Below are positions 28,601 to 38,435 of a stretch of 57,597 nt of DNA, one piece after another; the first letter of the stretch is position 1, and each line of letters opens with the position of its first letter. A program made the translations under genes and the position numbers. The stretch lies in the NCBI RefSeq assembly GCF_000174815.1, contig NZ_ACNN01000032.1:1-57597 (forward strand), written 5' to 3'. Under the pieces are notes generated by a model. The model saw only the letters and a program-made list of their open reading frames with translations, ran no database searches and was not told the DNA's origin. The stretch is from Porphyromonas endodontalis ATCC 35406. Lineage in GTDB: Bacteria > Bacteroidota > Bacteroidia > Bacteroidales > Porphyromonadaceae.

Positions 28601-29181
28601 GTCTCCATAAAGGTGAAACGCTGGAGTGGAGAGTGCCCCATTTTCTCTATCGCCTGTCTATGGGCAGGGGTGGGATATCCTTTATTGCGATCCCAACCAT
28701 AGACGGGGAATCGCTTGTGAGCAGCCAACATATAATCGTCTCGATAGGTTTTGGCAAGGATAGAAGCTGCGGCAATAGAAGCTAGGCGACTATCCCCTTT
28801 TACGATGCACTCGTGGGGGATATCAAGGTAAGGGTCGAAGTGATTGCCATCAATAAGCAAACGTTGGGGCGTAATGCCCAAGGCGGCTATGGCTCGGTGC
28901 ATAGCCAAAAATGAAGCGTGGAGTATGTTGTACGTATCAATCTCTTCTGCCGAAGCTCGCCCTACAGCCCAAGCCACTGCTTGCTCTTCTATTTGGGGAC
29001 GAAGACGATAACGAGTGCGCTCAGTTAGTTTTTTCGAGTCGTTAAGCTCCGGCAAACAGAAGTCCTCCGGCAAGATTACGGCAGCTGCAAAGACGTCTCC
29101 CACTAGAGAGCCTCGTCCAGCTTCGTCGCACCCACACTCTATACAGCCATCTGCCAAAAAATGCAAGTCTAACATCCCCAA
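28579..29181 (-). CDS. rnhB: Ribonuclease HII
   Basis: 200 residues, the normal bacterial length. Catalytic acidic residues lie in [20 protein letters not shown] (the DEAGRG motif) and [30 protein letters not shown] is the third conserved block. RNase HII cleaves RNA-DNA junctions and removes misincorporated ribonucleotides in the cytoplasm. The start could be Met1 or Met3 (MGMLDLHF), which changes little. It begins about 10 nt after the sufS stop and is probably co-transcribed with it. Confidence 0.95.
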   Translation of the reverse strand: MGMLDLHFLADGCIECGCDEAGRGSLVGDVFAAAVILPEDFCLPELNDSKKLTERTRYRLRPQIEEQAVAWAVGRASAEEIDTYNILHASFLAMHRAIAALGITPQRLLIDGNHFDPYLDIPHECIVKGDSRLASIAAASILAKTYRDDYMLAAHKRFPVYGWDRNKGYPTPAHRQAIEKMGHSPLQRFTFMETKPSRKD

Positions 29182-29191
29182 CTACTTCTTC

Positions 29192-30421
29192 TCAAAAGAA
29201 ACTAAGAGCACGACGTAAAGCCGCAACAAAGGCATGTACATCAGCCTCAGTATTGTAGAGTGCAAAAGAAGCTCTGAGGGTAGAAGTTACCCCAAAACGA
29301 TCTAAAAGAGGCTCTGCGCAATGGTGACCGGAGCGCAACGCAATCCCTTGTTGATCCATCAAAAGCACCAAATCATAGGGGTGTACTCCATCTACTACGA
29401 AGGTAAGTACGGCCTCTTTGTTGGGAGCAGTGCCAATCAGGCGTACGCCCTTGAGAGGGGCCACCTCGTCTACAGCCATCCTGAGCAAGTGCTTTTCGTG
29501 TGCGCCAATAGCCTCTAGACCAATACCTTGTACATACTCAATCGCTTTTGCTAGAGCTACCGATCCCACAAAATTGGGAGTGCCGGCTTCAAACTTATAG
29601 GGTATGGTATTGAAGGTGGTTTGCTCAAAAGTAACTTTCTCAATCATCTCTCCCCCAAATTGGTAAGGGGGCATTTTCTCTAGGAGTTCGGCCTTGCCAT
29701 AGAGCACTCCTATGCCGGTAGGAGCATAGAGTTTATGACCGGAAAATGCATAAAAGTCACAATCCAACTCTTTTACATCCACGACCTCATGTGCAGCTCC
29801 CTGCGCCCCATCAATTACCACTACAGCCCCAACGGCGTGTGCCTCGGCAATCATTTCCCGAATGGGATTGATCGTACCTAAAACATTACTTACGTGTGCA
29901 ATGGAGACAAGGCGCGTACGCTCCGTAAGTAGGGAGCGATAGGCCTCTTGATCTAGAGAGCCATCATCGTGGATAGGGATAACGCGCAAGGTACAACCAC
30001 GACGGAGAGCCACTTGCTGCCAGGGCACTATATTGGAGTGGTGCTCCATCGTACTAACGATAATCTCATCCCTCGGCTGGAGGAACTCCATTCCATAGGT
30101 AGACGCGACCAAGTTAAGGCTTTCTGTAGTACCTCTCGTGAAAAGGATTTCCCGGCTATCGGCTCCTATAAACTTGGCTACAGTGGCTCGTGCAGCCTCA
30201 TGTCGCTCCGTGGCCTCTCTACTCAGACGGTAGACTCCTCGATGTACATTGGCGTTACACGTTGTATATGCCTCTACGATACTGTCGATTACCACTTGAG
30301 GCTTTTGTGTGGTAGCGGCATTATCCAGATAAACCAAAGGCTTACCATTCATCTCGGTATGCAGGAGAGGAAAATCTTTGCGATAGCTCTCCACATCATA
30401 CCTACTCTTTATTTGCTCCAT
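29192..30421 (-). CDS. sufS: Cysteine desulfurase SufS
   Basis: About 409 residues from MEQIKSRYDVESYRKDFP; the longer frame from 30472 would add 17 residues not typical of SufS. PLP-binding signatures are YLDNAATTQKPQVVIDSI, STMEHHSNIVPWQQVA and the aldimine lysine in AFSGHKLYAPTGIGVLYG (about Lys229). The persulfide cysteine is in RSGHHCAEPL (about Cys366), with the SufS-type RSGHHCAEP form. It mobilises sulfur from cysteine for Fe-S cluster assembly. Other suf genes are not in the window. rnhB follows about 10 nt downstream. Confidence 0.93.
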   Translation of the reverse strand: MEQIKSRYDVESYRKDFPLLHTEMNGKPLVYLDNAATTQKPQVVIDSIVEAYTTCNANVHRGVYRLSREATERHEAARATVAKFIGADSREILFTRGTTESLNLVASTYGMEFLQPRDEIIVSTMEHHSNIVPWQQVALRRGCTLRVIPIHDDGSLDQEAYRSLLTERTRLVSIAHVSNVLGTINPIREMIAEAHAVGAVVVIDGAQGAAHEVVDVKELDCDFYAFSGHKLYAPTGIGVLYGKAELLEKMPPYQFGGEMIEKVTFEQTTFNTIPYKFEAGTPNFVGSVALAKAIEYVQGIGLEAIGAHEKHLLRMAVDEVAPLKGVRLIGTAPNKEAVLTFVVDGVHPYDLVLLMDQQGIALRSGHHCAEPLLDRFGVTSTLRASFALYNTEADVHAFVAALRRALSFF

Positions 30422-30752
30422 TGCTTTGCATCTAAAATCCACAACAAAGGTAGCTCTATTCAATCGTATCAAGAGTACTTTCGGAGAAATTCTAGGTTAA
30501 AAAGCAAAAATTTCTTGCCCTATGTATTAGTCACTTTCTGACTGAAAAACAAGAATTTTTAGGCCTAAAAAGAAAAAGATTTCAGCCTGCAAAACACCTC
30601 CTTTTCAGATGAAAAAGGAAACCTCCGACACTTCCTCCATTTACACAGGTAAAAAGAAAATCTATACCAGCCCCAACCCACGACAAGGAGAGTGAAGCGA
30701 ATCGGTTACTTTTGTAGACAAGAATCTCGATAAAGATATACCGCACTCTAGT
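30422..30752. other. Divergent intergenic region sufS / DnaQ-like gene
   Basis: About 330 bp, AT-rich. It contains TACTTTTG at 30707-30714, a TAnnTTTG -7 element for the plus-strand exonuclease gene. The minus-strand sufS promoter should lie near 30450-30550, where repeated AAAAAGCAAAAATTTC-type sequence occurs, but I cannot assign its boxes. No RNA gene is visible. Confidence 0.45.
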
Positions 30753-31526
30753 ATGGTCATTGCACTACTCTCTCTACTCGTAGCATTGGGATTGGCAGCC
30801 CTCTTTACCTACAAAAGGGTTTCGCGTCACCCCCATACAACGTCCTGTAGTAGAGAGATTAGAATCAAAGAGAAAACCATTTCGAAGCGTCCTCACTCTA
30901 TCGTCCTATTCGACACCGACACTACAGGACTTCCGAACGCCCCTATCCAGCGAGAAGAGGATAGCCCGGAACTCATCCAGCTTGCCTGGTGCGTACTCGA
31001 TAGCCACTTACGTGAAGTTAAGCGTTGCAACAGATTCATATCGGGGATTAATGTCCCCTCAGAGGCTACTGCCATACACGGCATTACAACCGAAGAGCTG
31101 AAGCAAAGAGGAGAGGCAGCTAGGGATGTCCTATTAGAATTCCTCAGCGATTGGGACGGTGACACCCTACTGGTAGCGCATAATCTGGCTTTCGATCTTC
31201 ATATACTAGGGAAAGCTCTTGAGAGAGCCGGTTGCACACAAGGGCAAATACGCAAGGTCTCTTGCCATGCAGCTCAATACAGCTATTGCACCATGCTAGA
31301 AACATGTAATTTGTGCAAGCTACCACACCTAGAGCACACCAACGCTAGAGCCATTCCCCACCAAGAGCCATACAAATATCCACGATTGGGAGAGCTGCAT
31401 TCTTTCCTTTTTGGCAATGATCCCACAGGCGAAACGCACGATGCCGTACAAGACCTCGACACTTGCGTACGCTGTTTTTATCAACTAATCAAAAGTGGAC
31501 ACATTTGCATCAAAAGGGAGAAGTAA
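30753..31526 (+). CDS. Membrane-anchored DnaQ-like 3'-5' exonuclease
   Basis: 257 residues. An N-terminal hydrophobic helix (MVIALLSLLVALGLAALFTY) precedes a DEDDh exonuclease domain from about residue 49. Exo I is IVLFDTDTTGLP (Asp-x-Asp where Asp-x-Glu is usual), Exo II is LLVAHNLAFDLHILGKAL, and Exo III is ETHDAVQDLDTCVRCF with the catalytic His and Asp. INVPSEATAIHGITTEELKQ is typical of DnaQ/epsilon-like enzymes. It probably removes nucleotides from DNA or RNA 3' ends, perhaps at the membrane. The anchor could also be an uncleaved signal. It is preceded by a -7 box and stands alone. Confidence 0.82.
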   Translation: MVIALLSLLVALGLAALFTYKRVSRHPHTTSCSREIRIKEKTISKRPHSIVLFDTDTTGLPNAPIQREEDSPELIQLAWCVLDSHLREVKRCNRFISGINVPSEATAIHGITTEELKQRGEAARDVLLEFLSDWDGDTLLVAHNLAFDLHILGKALERAGCTQGQIRKVSCHAAQYSYCTMLETCNLCKLPHLEHTNARAIPHQEPYKYPRLGELHSFLFGNDPTGETHDAVQDLDTCVRCFYQLIKSGHICIKREK

Positions 31527-31592
31527 AACCCTCCCTCTTTGAAGATTCTCCGGCATCTGGAGTACCCAATCCATGCGATTTAACGCAAAAAA

Positions 31593-31624
31593 TTTGGCTA
31601 GACTATATTAAATAACTATGTTTG
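31593..31624 (+). promoter_or_regulatory. Bacteroidota promoter for fba
   Basis: TTTG at 31593-31596 and TATGTTTG at 31617-31624 are 20 nt apart, an exact fit to the -33/-7 pattern, 36 nt before the fba start. Confidence 0.7.
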
Positions 31625-31660
31625 CAGTCGTAAAGAACAAGTCGTTTAATCTAAAAATTT

Positions 31661-32656
31661 ATGGTAAGCTACAAAGAACTCGGATTGGTAAACACCCGTG
31701 AGATGTTTGCTAAAGCCATGAAAGGCGGTTACGCCATCCCTGCCTACAACTTCAACAACATGGAGCAGCTACAAGCTATCATCCAAGCTGTTGTAGAGAC
31801 CAATTCTCCCGTTATCTTACAGGTATCAAGTGGAGCTCGTAAGTATGCTAATCAGACCCTTTTGCGCTATATGGCACAAGGAGCTGTAGAGTATGCTAAA
31901 GAGTTGGGACAGCCCAATCCCCAAATCTGTCTCCACCTCGACCATGGTGATACTTTTGAGCTTTGTAAGAGCTGTATCGAACTCGGATTTTCTTCCGTAA
32001 TGATTGATGGGAGCGCCCTTCCCTATGATGAAAACGTAGCCCTTACACGCAAGGTTGTAGACTATGCTCATCAGTTTGATGTAACAGTGGAGGGTGAGCT
32101 AGGGGTACTCGCAGGTATCGAAGACGACGTACAAGCCGAAACTCATACTTATACAGATCCTGCTCAAGTAGAGGACTTCGTGAAGAAAACAGGAGTAGAC
32201 TCCCTTGCTATCTCCATAGGCACATCACACGGAGCTTACAAGTTTACCCCTGCACAATGCACCCGCAACGAAGAGGGCGTACTCGTTCCTCCTCCACTTC
32301 GCTTCGACATCCTTGAGGAAGTACAGCGTCGTATCCCAGGGTTCCCCATTGTTCTTCACGGCTCTAGCTCTGTACCTCAAGATAAGGTAAAGATTATCAA
32401 TGCCAATGGTGGTGCCCTCAAAGACTCCATCGGGATCCCCGAAGAGCAACTCCGCAAGGCTTCTAAAACAAACGTCTGCAAGGTTAATATTGACTCCGAT
32501 GGCCGTCTTGCTATGACCGCAGCCATCCGTGAAGTATTCGTTAATAAACCTGCAGAATTTGACCCCCGTAAGTACCTAGGTCCGGCTCGCGATAGCCTCA
32601 AAGAGCTCTACAAGCACAAGATCTGCGACGTACTCGGGTCCAACGACAAGCTTTAA
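31661..32656 (+). CDS. fba: Class II fructose-bisphosphate aldolase
   Basis: 331 residues, zinc-dependent aldolase. Signatures: YAIPAYNFNNMEQLQAII at the start; ICLHLDHGDTFELCKSCIEL with zinc-binding His; SVMIDGSALPYDENV; GVDSLAISIGTSHGAYKF with a second zinc His; and FPIVLHGSSSVPQDKVK with the third. VNIDSDGRLAMTAAIREVF contacts the phosphate. It interconverts fructose-1,6-bisphosphate with DHAP and glyceraldehyde-3-phosphate in glycolysis/gluconeogenesis. A strong promoter and paired downstream hairpins suggest a highly expressed single gene. Confidence 0.95.
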   Translation: MVSYKELGLVNTREMFAKAMKGGYAIPAYNFNNMEQLQAIIQAVVETNSPVILQVSSGARKYANQTLLRYMAQGAVEYAKELGQPNPQICLHLDHGDTFELCKSCIELGFSSVMIDGSALPYDENVALTRKVVDYAHQFDVTVEGELGVLAGIEDDVQAETHTYTDPAQVEDFVKKTGVDSLAISIGTSHGAYKFTPAQCTRNEEGVLVPPPLRFDILEEVQRRIPGFPIVLHGSSSVPQDKVKIINANGGALKDSIGIPEEQLRKASKTNVCKVNIDSDGRLAMTAAIREVFVNKPAEFDPRKYLGPARDSLKELYKHKICDVLGSNDKL

Positions 32657-32666
32657 TACAAAAACA

Positions 32667-32685
32667 ACACTCCCTTTGGGAGTGT
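32667..32685 (+). terminator. Terminator hairpin after fba
   Basis: ACACTCCC-TTT-GGGAGTGT forms a perfect 8-bp stem with a 3-nt loop 11 nt after the fba stop, followed by ATTAT. Confidence 0.6.
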
Positions 32686-32692
32686 ATTATCC

Positions 32693-32733
32693 TCAAATCC
32701 CGCCTTTTATCATTCGATAAAGGCGGGATTTGA
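32693..32733. repeat. Long inverted repeat downstream of fba
   Basis: Eighteen-base arms (TCAAATCCCGCCTTTATC and complement, one bulged T on the left) with an ATTC loop lie 8 nt after the first hairpin and just before the next promoter. It may be a second terminator insulating the dehydratase gene, or an unrelated palindromic element. Confidence 0.6.
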
Positions 32734-32743
32734 GCATTCCCAT

Positions 32744-32775
32744 TTTGCGCACTAAAGGAGAAGTCCTTATCTTTG
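32744..32775 (+). promoter_or_regulatory. Bacteroidota promoter with long leader, dehydratase gene
   Basis: TTTG at 32744-32747 and TATCTTTG at 32768-32775, spaced 20 nt, fit the consensus exactly. The start codon is about 237 nt further, so the transcript would have a long, purine-rich untranslated leader. Confidence 0.6.
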
Positions 32776-33011
32776 CGGTGAGAAACGTAGAATATAAAAA
32801 AGAGAAAGAGAGATATTTATTTAAGTAGAGAGAATGGCATAGAAATAAAGAGAGAGGGTAATCCATTGGGGTACTAAAATTTTCGTGTTCCCCCTTTTTA
32901 TACAGAAGTAGTTATACTCTCTCGTTTCTCTTGTCAGTCATTCTCGACACGGTACCATTAACCACCTATTATCAGTAAAGGCGGATAATAAGCGCAACTA
33001 GAAAGAAGGAG

Positions 33012-35025
33012 ATGAATTACGAGAAACAAAACAGAAAAAATAAGCTTAAGATTGAGGCTCAAAAGTTACTACAAAAGCGACTTTTCCAAAACTTCATAGA
33101 TCGTCGCTACATCCTTTTATTCGACACTCTACTAGGTACCCTCAGTGCACTACTAGTTGGATTGTGTGTTGGTTGGGTAGCCCCGGCTTCTTTTATAGAT
33201 AAAAGTTATTTCACGATTACCATAGGAGTGGCATTCATCTCCACATTGCTCACAAGCTACCTCTTCCGTACCTACAAACAAGCATTCCGATTTTCTTCCT
33301 TAGATATTAGCACACGCACCTTTTGGTACACCGTCTGCAATACCCTATCTGTGGGAATTCTCTCTACAACCATCCTACTATTAGTTAATGCAGAAGTCAA
33401 TCTCAAGGTTCTGCTTTTACACTCTCTGCTATTCTTTTTACTATTCTTCATTGTATTCTTTTTCATGACAGTGCTATCCCGTGCCTGCTTTATCATATTG
33501 GCACGCTGGGGTACTGCGGGAGATCCTACCACAACCAAGGTTACCACCTTCGTCGTCATCTATGGTACAAATGAAGAGTCTGTAGCTCTTGCCAACCTAC
33601 TTGAGCGCAATCGCAACTACAACGTAGTAGGTTTTTGTAGCCAGAGAAGGCACGAAAGCACTTTCACTATAGCTGGTAAACCCATCCTGTATGTCTCCTC
33701 GCAGAAAGATGTTGCTATTTTGATAAAACGGTATGGGGTGCGTGCCATTATTTTTTCCAACAAAGACGATCTATTCGCCGAACGTAATGGATTGGTGGAA
33801 GTTTGTCTTGCCCTTGGGGTATCTGCCATGCTAGCCCCTGAGATAGAAAAGACCACCCCTACTTTACTAGCCGAGCAAGGGGTGCGCCATATCAACATAG
33901 AAGATCTTCTTCTACGAGACGAAATCAAACTTGATATGACCCCCGTAAAGCAATTATATACAGGGAAGACAATCCTCGTAACAGGAGCTGCCGGAAGCAT
34001 CGGGAGCGAAATTGCCCGTCAGGTAGCAGGGCTAGACATAAAACACCTCGTTCTTTTCGATAATGCAGAAACGCCCCTCCACAATATTCGCTTAGAGCTA
34101 CAGAAGAAGTTCCCTAATCTTCAGTTCTCTCCTATCATTGGAGATGTTCGTAGTAAGGAACGCGTAGATATGGTATTCCGGCGTTTCCATCCCCACATCG
34201 TACTCCACGCCGCCGCCTATAAGCATGTGCCTTTGATGGAAGAAAATCCCTGCGAAGCCATCTTGGTTAACTGTATGGGAACCCAAAATATCGCCGACCA
34301 TTGCCTCAAGTACGGAGTAGAAAAGATGGTAATGATCTCTACCGATAAAGCTGTGAACCCCACCAACGTAATGGGAGCCACCAAGCGAAGTGCAGAGATG
34401 TACGTACAAGCCTTAGGGCATGCCATAGAAGAGGGGAAGATAGAGGGGAAGACCATCTTCTTAACCACCCGGTTTGGCAACGTACTGGGTTCCCAAGGTT
34501 CAGTATTTCATCTATTCCGAGAGCAGATAGCCAATGGAGGGCCCATCACGGTCACACACCCCGATATAACACGATACTTCATGAGCATACGTGAAGCGTG
34601 TCGCTTGGTACTACAAGCCAGTGCACTGGGAGATACAACCAGGATATTTGTTTTTGAGATGGGTGAGCCCCACAAGATTGTAGACCTAGCTCGCAACATG
34701 ATACGCCTAGCTAGGCTTATCCCCGATGAGCAAATAAAAATCGAATACACAGGACTGCGTCCCGGGGAAAAAAATCTACGAAGAAGTACTCGATAGTCAC
34801 GAGCACACCATCCCCACCAAGCTGCCCAAGATCAGAATGGCAATGGTACGCCCCAACGACTTTGAACCCATTGCTGCACAATTTGAAGAATTGAAAAAGA
34901 GGTCTTACAATGTGGATATAATTGGCTCTGTCGCCGCTATAAAAGCCCTCGTTCCTGAGTATCGTAGCAACAATAGCGAATTTGAGAAACTCGATAAGCC
35001 ACGCCCCGACAAAGAGACTAAATAA
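33012..35025 (+). pseudogene. Membrane-bound UDP-sugar 4,6-dehydratase (CapD/WbpM/PglF-like), frameshifted
   Basis: Four N-terminal membrane helices, a CoA-binding-like Rossmann segment, then a short-chain dehydratase domain: TGAAGSIGSEIARQV (NAD loop), HAAAYKHVPLMEENP, and STDKAVNPTNVMGATKRSAE with the Lys and Met of the UDP-GlcNAc 4,6-dehydratase family. The frame at 33012 stops at 34796 after LRPGEKNLRRSTR. A seven-A run at 34768-34774 precedes the break. Reading six A instead gives the expected GEKIYEEVLDSHEHT and runs on to 35025 (ending DKPRPDKETK). The complete product would be about 670 residues, the normal length, and would make UDP-4-keto-6-deoxy sugars for glycans. Real mutation, RNA slippage or a sequencing indel are all possible. 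Confidence 0.88.
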
Positions 35026-35166
35026 GATATACAGAGTATGAAAAGGATCCCTCTCGGTAGATACACCGCCCTCTCCTATCCTCTAAGAGAAGTGCAATAT
35101 CTACAGGGAGGGTGTTTTTCGTCTTTACTCTAGAGGAGATTAAACTGCACTCAAAAAGGAATAGAT

Positions 35167-37137
35167 ATGGAAGAAAACAAATCCTCAAGATTACCCGACA
35201 ACGCCTATCGGCCTCTCCACGAAGGAGAGAAATACACCCCACTCCTCCCAGCTCGAGAGAACCCACGAGAAGTCACCCTCTATTCGGTGCTTATGGGTAT
35301 TATTATGGCTATCCTGTTCTCCGCAGCCACAGCCTATCTCGGTCTTAAAGTGGGACAAGTATTTGAGGCGGCTATCCCTATTGCTATTTTGGCTGTAGGC
35401 ATCGGCTCGCTCTCGGGCAAGAAGAATATGCTCGGGCAAAACGTAATTATTCAATCCATTGGAGCCTCCTCAGGGGTTATTGTAGCAGGTGCCATTTTCA
35501 CTCTTCCCGCCCTCTACATTTTGCAATTAGAGGCAGGATTTTGGCAAATCTTCCTCTCTTCTTTTGTAGGAGGATGCCTAGGGATACTCCTTCTCATTCC
35601 CTTCCGTCGCTACTTTGTACAGGAGATGCATGGTAAGTATCCATTCCCGGAAGCAACAGCTACAACAGAGGTACTTGTAACGGGCGAGAGTGCCGGTAAA
35701 CAAACCAAACTACTTGCACTGAGTGGACTTATTGGCGGTCTATACGACTTCATCATCAGCACTTTTGGTTGGTGGACCGATGAGATTTCCACTCGTATGA
35801 TGGCATGGGGAGAAACTCTTGCCGATAAGTACAAGATGGTCTTCAAACTAAACACCGGAGCTGCAGTGCTCGGGCTCGGCTACATCATTGGGCTACCCTA
35901 TGTAGCGATTATTTGTGGGGGCTCCTTCCTTGTCTGGTTCGTAATTGTTCCCCTCATTGGCTACTTTGCCCCCGGCATGACACTCCCCGTAGGAGATGGT
36001 ATCGACCTAACGGTAGGAGCCATGAGTGCCGAACAAATCTTTGCCAACTACGCACGTCCCTTAGGGATTGGAGGTATTGCCATGGCAGGGATTATCGGCA
36101 TTCTCAAGTCTTCGGGCATAATAGGACGCGCTGTAAAACTGGCTGCTAACGAATTGGGTAATAAGCGAGATTTGAATGGTCCTACCCTTCGTACGGAACA
36201 AGATCTATCCATGAAGTTTGTGCTCGTAGGCATCATTGCGGCTCTTATTACCACTTTTGTTTTCTTTCAATTTGGCGTTATTCATAACATATCACAGACG
36301 CTCATTGCCCTTCTGATTGTATTCGTCATCGCCTTCCTTTTCACCACCGTTGCTGCTAATGCTATCGCAATAGTGGGGAGCAACCCCGTCTCCGGCATGA
36401 CCCTTATGACCCTTATTCTCACCTCTGTAATACTCGTAAGCGTGGGTATCCAAGGAGAGCGTGGGATGATGGCTGCCATGATTATCGGCGGTGTTGTATG
36501 TACAGCTCTCTCTATGGCAGGCGGCTTCATCACGGATCTCAAGATTGGTTATTGGCTCGGTACGACTCCTCAGAAACAAGAGAAACGGAAGTTCCTCGGC
36601 ACTTTTGTTTCGGCTCTAACTGTAGCAGGAGTAATGATTATCCTCAGCAAAACCTACGGATTCGAAGGCGAAGGAGCCCTAGTAGCCCCTCAAGCAAATG
36701 CTATGGCAGCTGTGATTAAGCCCTTGATGGAAGGAGGTGAAACTCCGTGGATTCTCTATGCAGTAGGAGCTATCCTCGCTCTTATCCTCAACTTTATAAA
36801 GGTGCCGGCTCTACCTTTCGCCCTGGGTATGTTTATCCCATTACAACTCAATGTCCCCCTCTTGGTTGGAGGTCTAATTAGTCATTTTGTAGGTTCTCGC
36901 AGCAAAGACGCCTCTATCAACAAGGCTCGCAGAGACAAGGGTACGCTCATTGCATCAGGATTTATCGCAGGCGGAGCTCTCATGGGGGTTGTAAGTGCCA
37001 TTCTCAAATTCAACAATGTAGATCTCTTCGCCTCCAAGTGGTATGCCACCCCCTCGGCGCATTGGCTCTCACTGGCTATGTATCTGCTTATCATTGCCTA
37101 CTTCGCATGGGACGCAATCCGTGGTCAGAAAAAATAA
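35167..37137 (+). CDS. OPT-family oligopeptide transporter
   Basis: 656 residues with about 14-16 hydrophobic segments. It opens with the OPT signature region (REVTLYSVLMGIIMAILFSA, AYLGLKVGQVFEAAIP), then HGKYPFPEATATTEVLVTGE and a LNTGAAVLGLGYIIGLPYVA repeat, all typical of the bacterial OPT/PTS-like YSL branch (PF03169). It probably imports oligopeptides, or metal chelates, with protons across the inner membrane. The tripeptidase gene pepT begins 27 nt downstream, which supports peptide use and fits an asaccharolytic, peptide-fermenting life. It is about 140 bp downstream of the frameshifted dehydratase. Confidence 0.92.
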   Translation: MEENKSSRLPDNAYRPLHEGEKYTPLLPARENPREVTLYSVLMGIIMAILFSAATAYLGLKVGQVFEAAIPIAILAVGIGSLSGKKNMLGQNVIIQSIGASSGVIVAGAIFTLPALYILQLEAGFWQIFLSSFVGGCLGILLLIPFRRYFVQEMHGKYPFPEATATTEVLVTGESAGKQTKLLALSGLIGGLYDFIISTFGWWTDEISTRMMAWGETLADKYKMVFKLNTGAAVLGLGYIIGLPYVAIICGGSFLVWFVIVPLIGYFAPGMTLPVGDGIDLTVGAMSAEQIFANYARPLGIGGIAMAGIIGILKSSGIIGRAVKLAANELGNKRDLNGPTLRTEQDLSMKFVLVGIIAALITTFVFFQFGVIHNISQTLIALLIVFVIAFLFTTVAANAIAIVGSNPVSGMTLMTLILTSVILVSVGIQGERGMMAAMIIGGVVCTALSMAGGFITDLKIGYWLGTTPQKQEKRKFLGTFVSALTVAGVMIILSKTYGFEGEGALVAPQANAMAAVIKPLMEGGETPWILYAVGAILALILNFIKVPALPFALGMFIPLQLNVPLLVGGLISHFVGSRSKDASINKARRDKGTLIASGFIAGGALMGVVSAILKFNNVDLFASKWYATPSAHWLSLAMYLLIIAYFAWDAIRGQKK

Positions 37138-37164
37138 TCTTTAAACTCTCTAGCATCTATCAAT

Positions 37165-38376
37165 ATGGATCTCAAAGAACGATTCCTGCACTATGTGAGC
37201 TTCGATACCCAAAGCAACGAAGCTTCTGATACTTTCCCCTCTACCGATAAGCAATTAGTACTCCTCCGTGCGCTGCATGACGAGATGATTGCGCTCGGGC
37301 TTACCGAGGTCTCCATGGATAAATATGGCTATGTGATGGGGAGCATTCCGGCAACAAAGGGAATGGAAGATCGCCCCGTCGTTGGGTTTATCTCGCACGT
37401 AGATACAGCCCCCGACATGAGTGGAGCCAACGTAAAGCCTCAGATTATTGAGAACTACGATGGCAAAGACATCCGCCTCAACGAGAGTTTGATGATGACC
37501 GTGGCAGACTTCCCCGAGCTTTCCTTCTACAAGGGTCATACCCTCATTACTACCGATGGTACTACCCTACTCGGGGCTGACGACAAAGCCGGGGTTGCCG
37601 AGATCATGACCATGGCAGAGTACTTTATGACCAACCCTCAGATAGCTCATGGAAAAATCCGCATCGGCTTCACTCCCGACGAGGAGATAGGACGTGGCGT
37701 AGACCACTTTGATGTAAAGCAATTCGGTGCCCAATTTGCCTATACCGTGGATGGAGGGTTCGAGGGTGAACTCGAATACGAAAACTTCAATGCAGCTTCC
37801 GCCAAACTTTCCATTCAGGGGCGTAATATCCACCCCGGCTCTGCCAAAGGTAAGATGCTGAATGCCTTGCAAATTGCTTGCGACCTCCACGAGATGCTTC
37901 CCGTAGGGATGTGCCCCGAGCTGACCGAGGAGTACGAAGGGTTCTTCCACCTTATCCACCTCTCCGGTAGCGTAGAATCGGCCGAGATGGCATACATCAT
38001 TCGCGATCACTCTAGGGAGCTGTTCGAGGAGAAAAAACGGATTATTTCGGCAGCTGTTAGCTACCTTAATACCAAGATTGGCGAAGAGGTTATCTCCCTA
38101 ACCCTCAAAGACCAATACTACAACATGAAGGAACAAATAGCCCCTTATCCCGAGCTTATCGAGCGTGCCAAGCAGGCGATGAAGATGGCAGGGGTTACCC
38201 CTCTTGTCAAGCCAATTCGTGGAGGGACGGACGGAGCCAGACTATCCTACATGGGTCTCCCCTGCCCCAATCTATTCACGGGAGGCATGAACTTCCACGG
38301 CAAGTACGAGTATTGCTCCCTTACTACGATGTACAAGGCTATGAAGACGATTATCCACCTTGCGAGCCTATTCTAG
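37165..38376 (+). CDS. pepT: Peptidase T (tripeptide aminopeptidase)
   Basis: 403 residues, M20B dizinc peptidase. Zinc and catalytic motifs: VGFISHVDTAPDMSG (His, Asp), TTLLGADDKAGVAEIM (bridging Asp), FTPDEEIGRGVDHFDV (general-base Glu pair), YTVDGGFEGELEYENF (Asp) and FTGGMNFHGKYEYCSL (last His). The dimerisation domain lies between. PepT removes the N-terminal residue of tripeptides in the cytoplasm. It follows the OPT transporter by 27 nt, giving a peptide uptake-and-hydrolysis pair, probably one operon. Confidence 0.95.
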   Translation: MDLKERFLHYVSFDTQSNEASDTFPSTDKQLVLLRALHDEMIALGLTEVSMDKYGYVMGSIPATKGMEDRPVVGFISHVDTAPDMSGANVKPQIIENYDGKDIRLNESLMMTVADFPELSFYKGHTLITTDGTTLLGADDKAGVAEIMTMAEYFMTNPQIAHGKIRIGFTPDEEIGRGVDHFDVKQFGAQFAYTVDGGFEGELEYENFNAASAKLSIQGRNIHPGSAKGKMLNALQIACDLHEMLPVGMCPELTEEYEGFFHLIHLSGSVESAEMAYIIRDHSRELFEEKKRIISAAVSYLNTKIGEEVISLTLKDQYYNMKEQIAPYPELIERAKQAMKMAGVTPLVKPIRGGTDGARLSYMGLPCPNLFTGGMNFHGKYEYCSLTTMYKAMKTIIHLASLF

Positions 38377-38435
38377 CGAACTAATTGTACTACTTCGTTT
38401 GTTACCTCTACAGGTACAAAACAAAGATTATAACA

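Noticed and set aside
36048-36579. Overlapping minus-strand frames inside the OPT transporter
   Set aside because: They arise from the repetitive hydrophobic codons of the transporter and have no family features.
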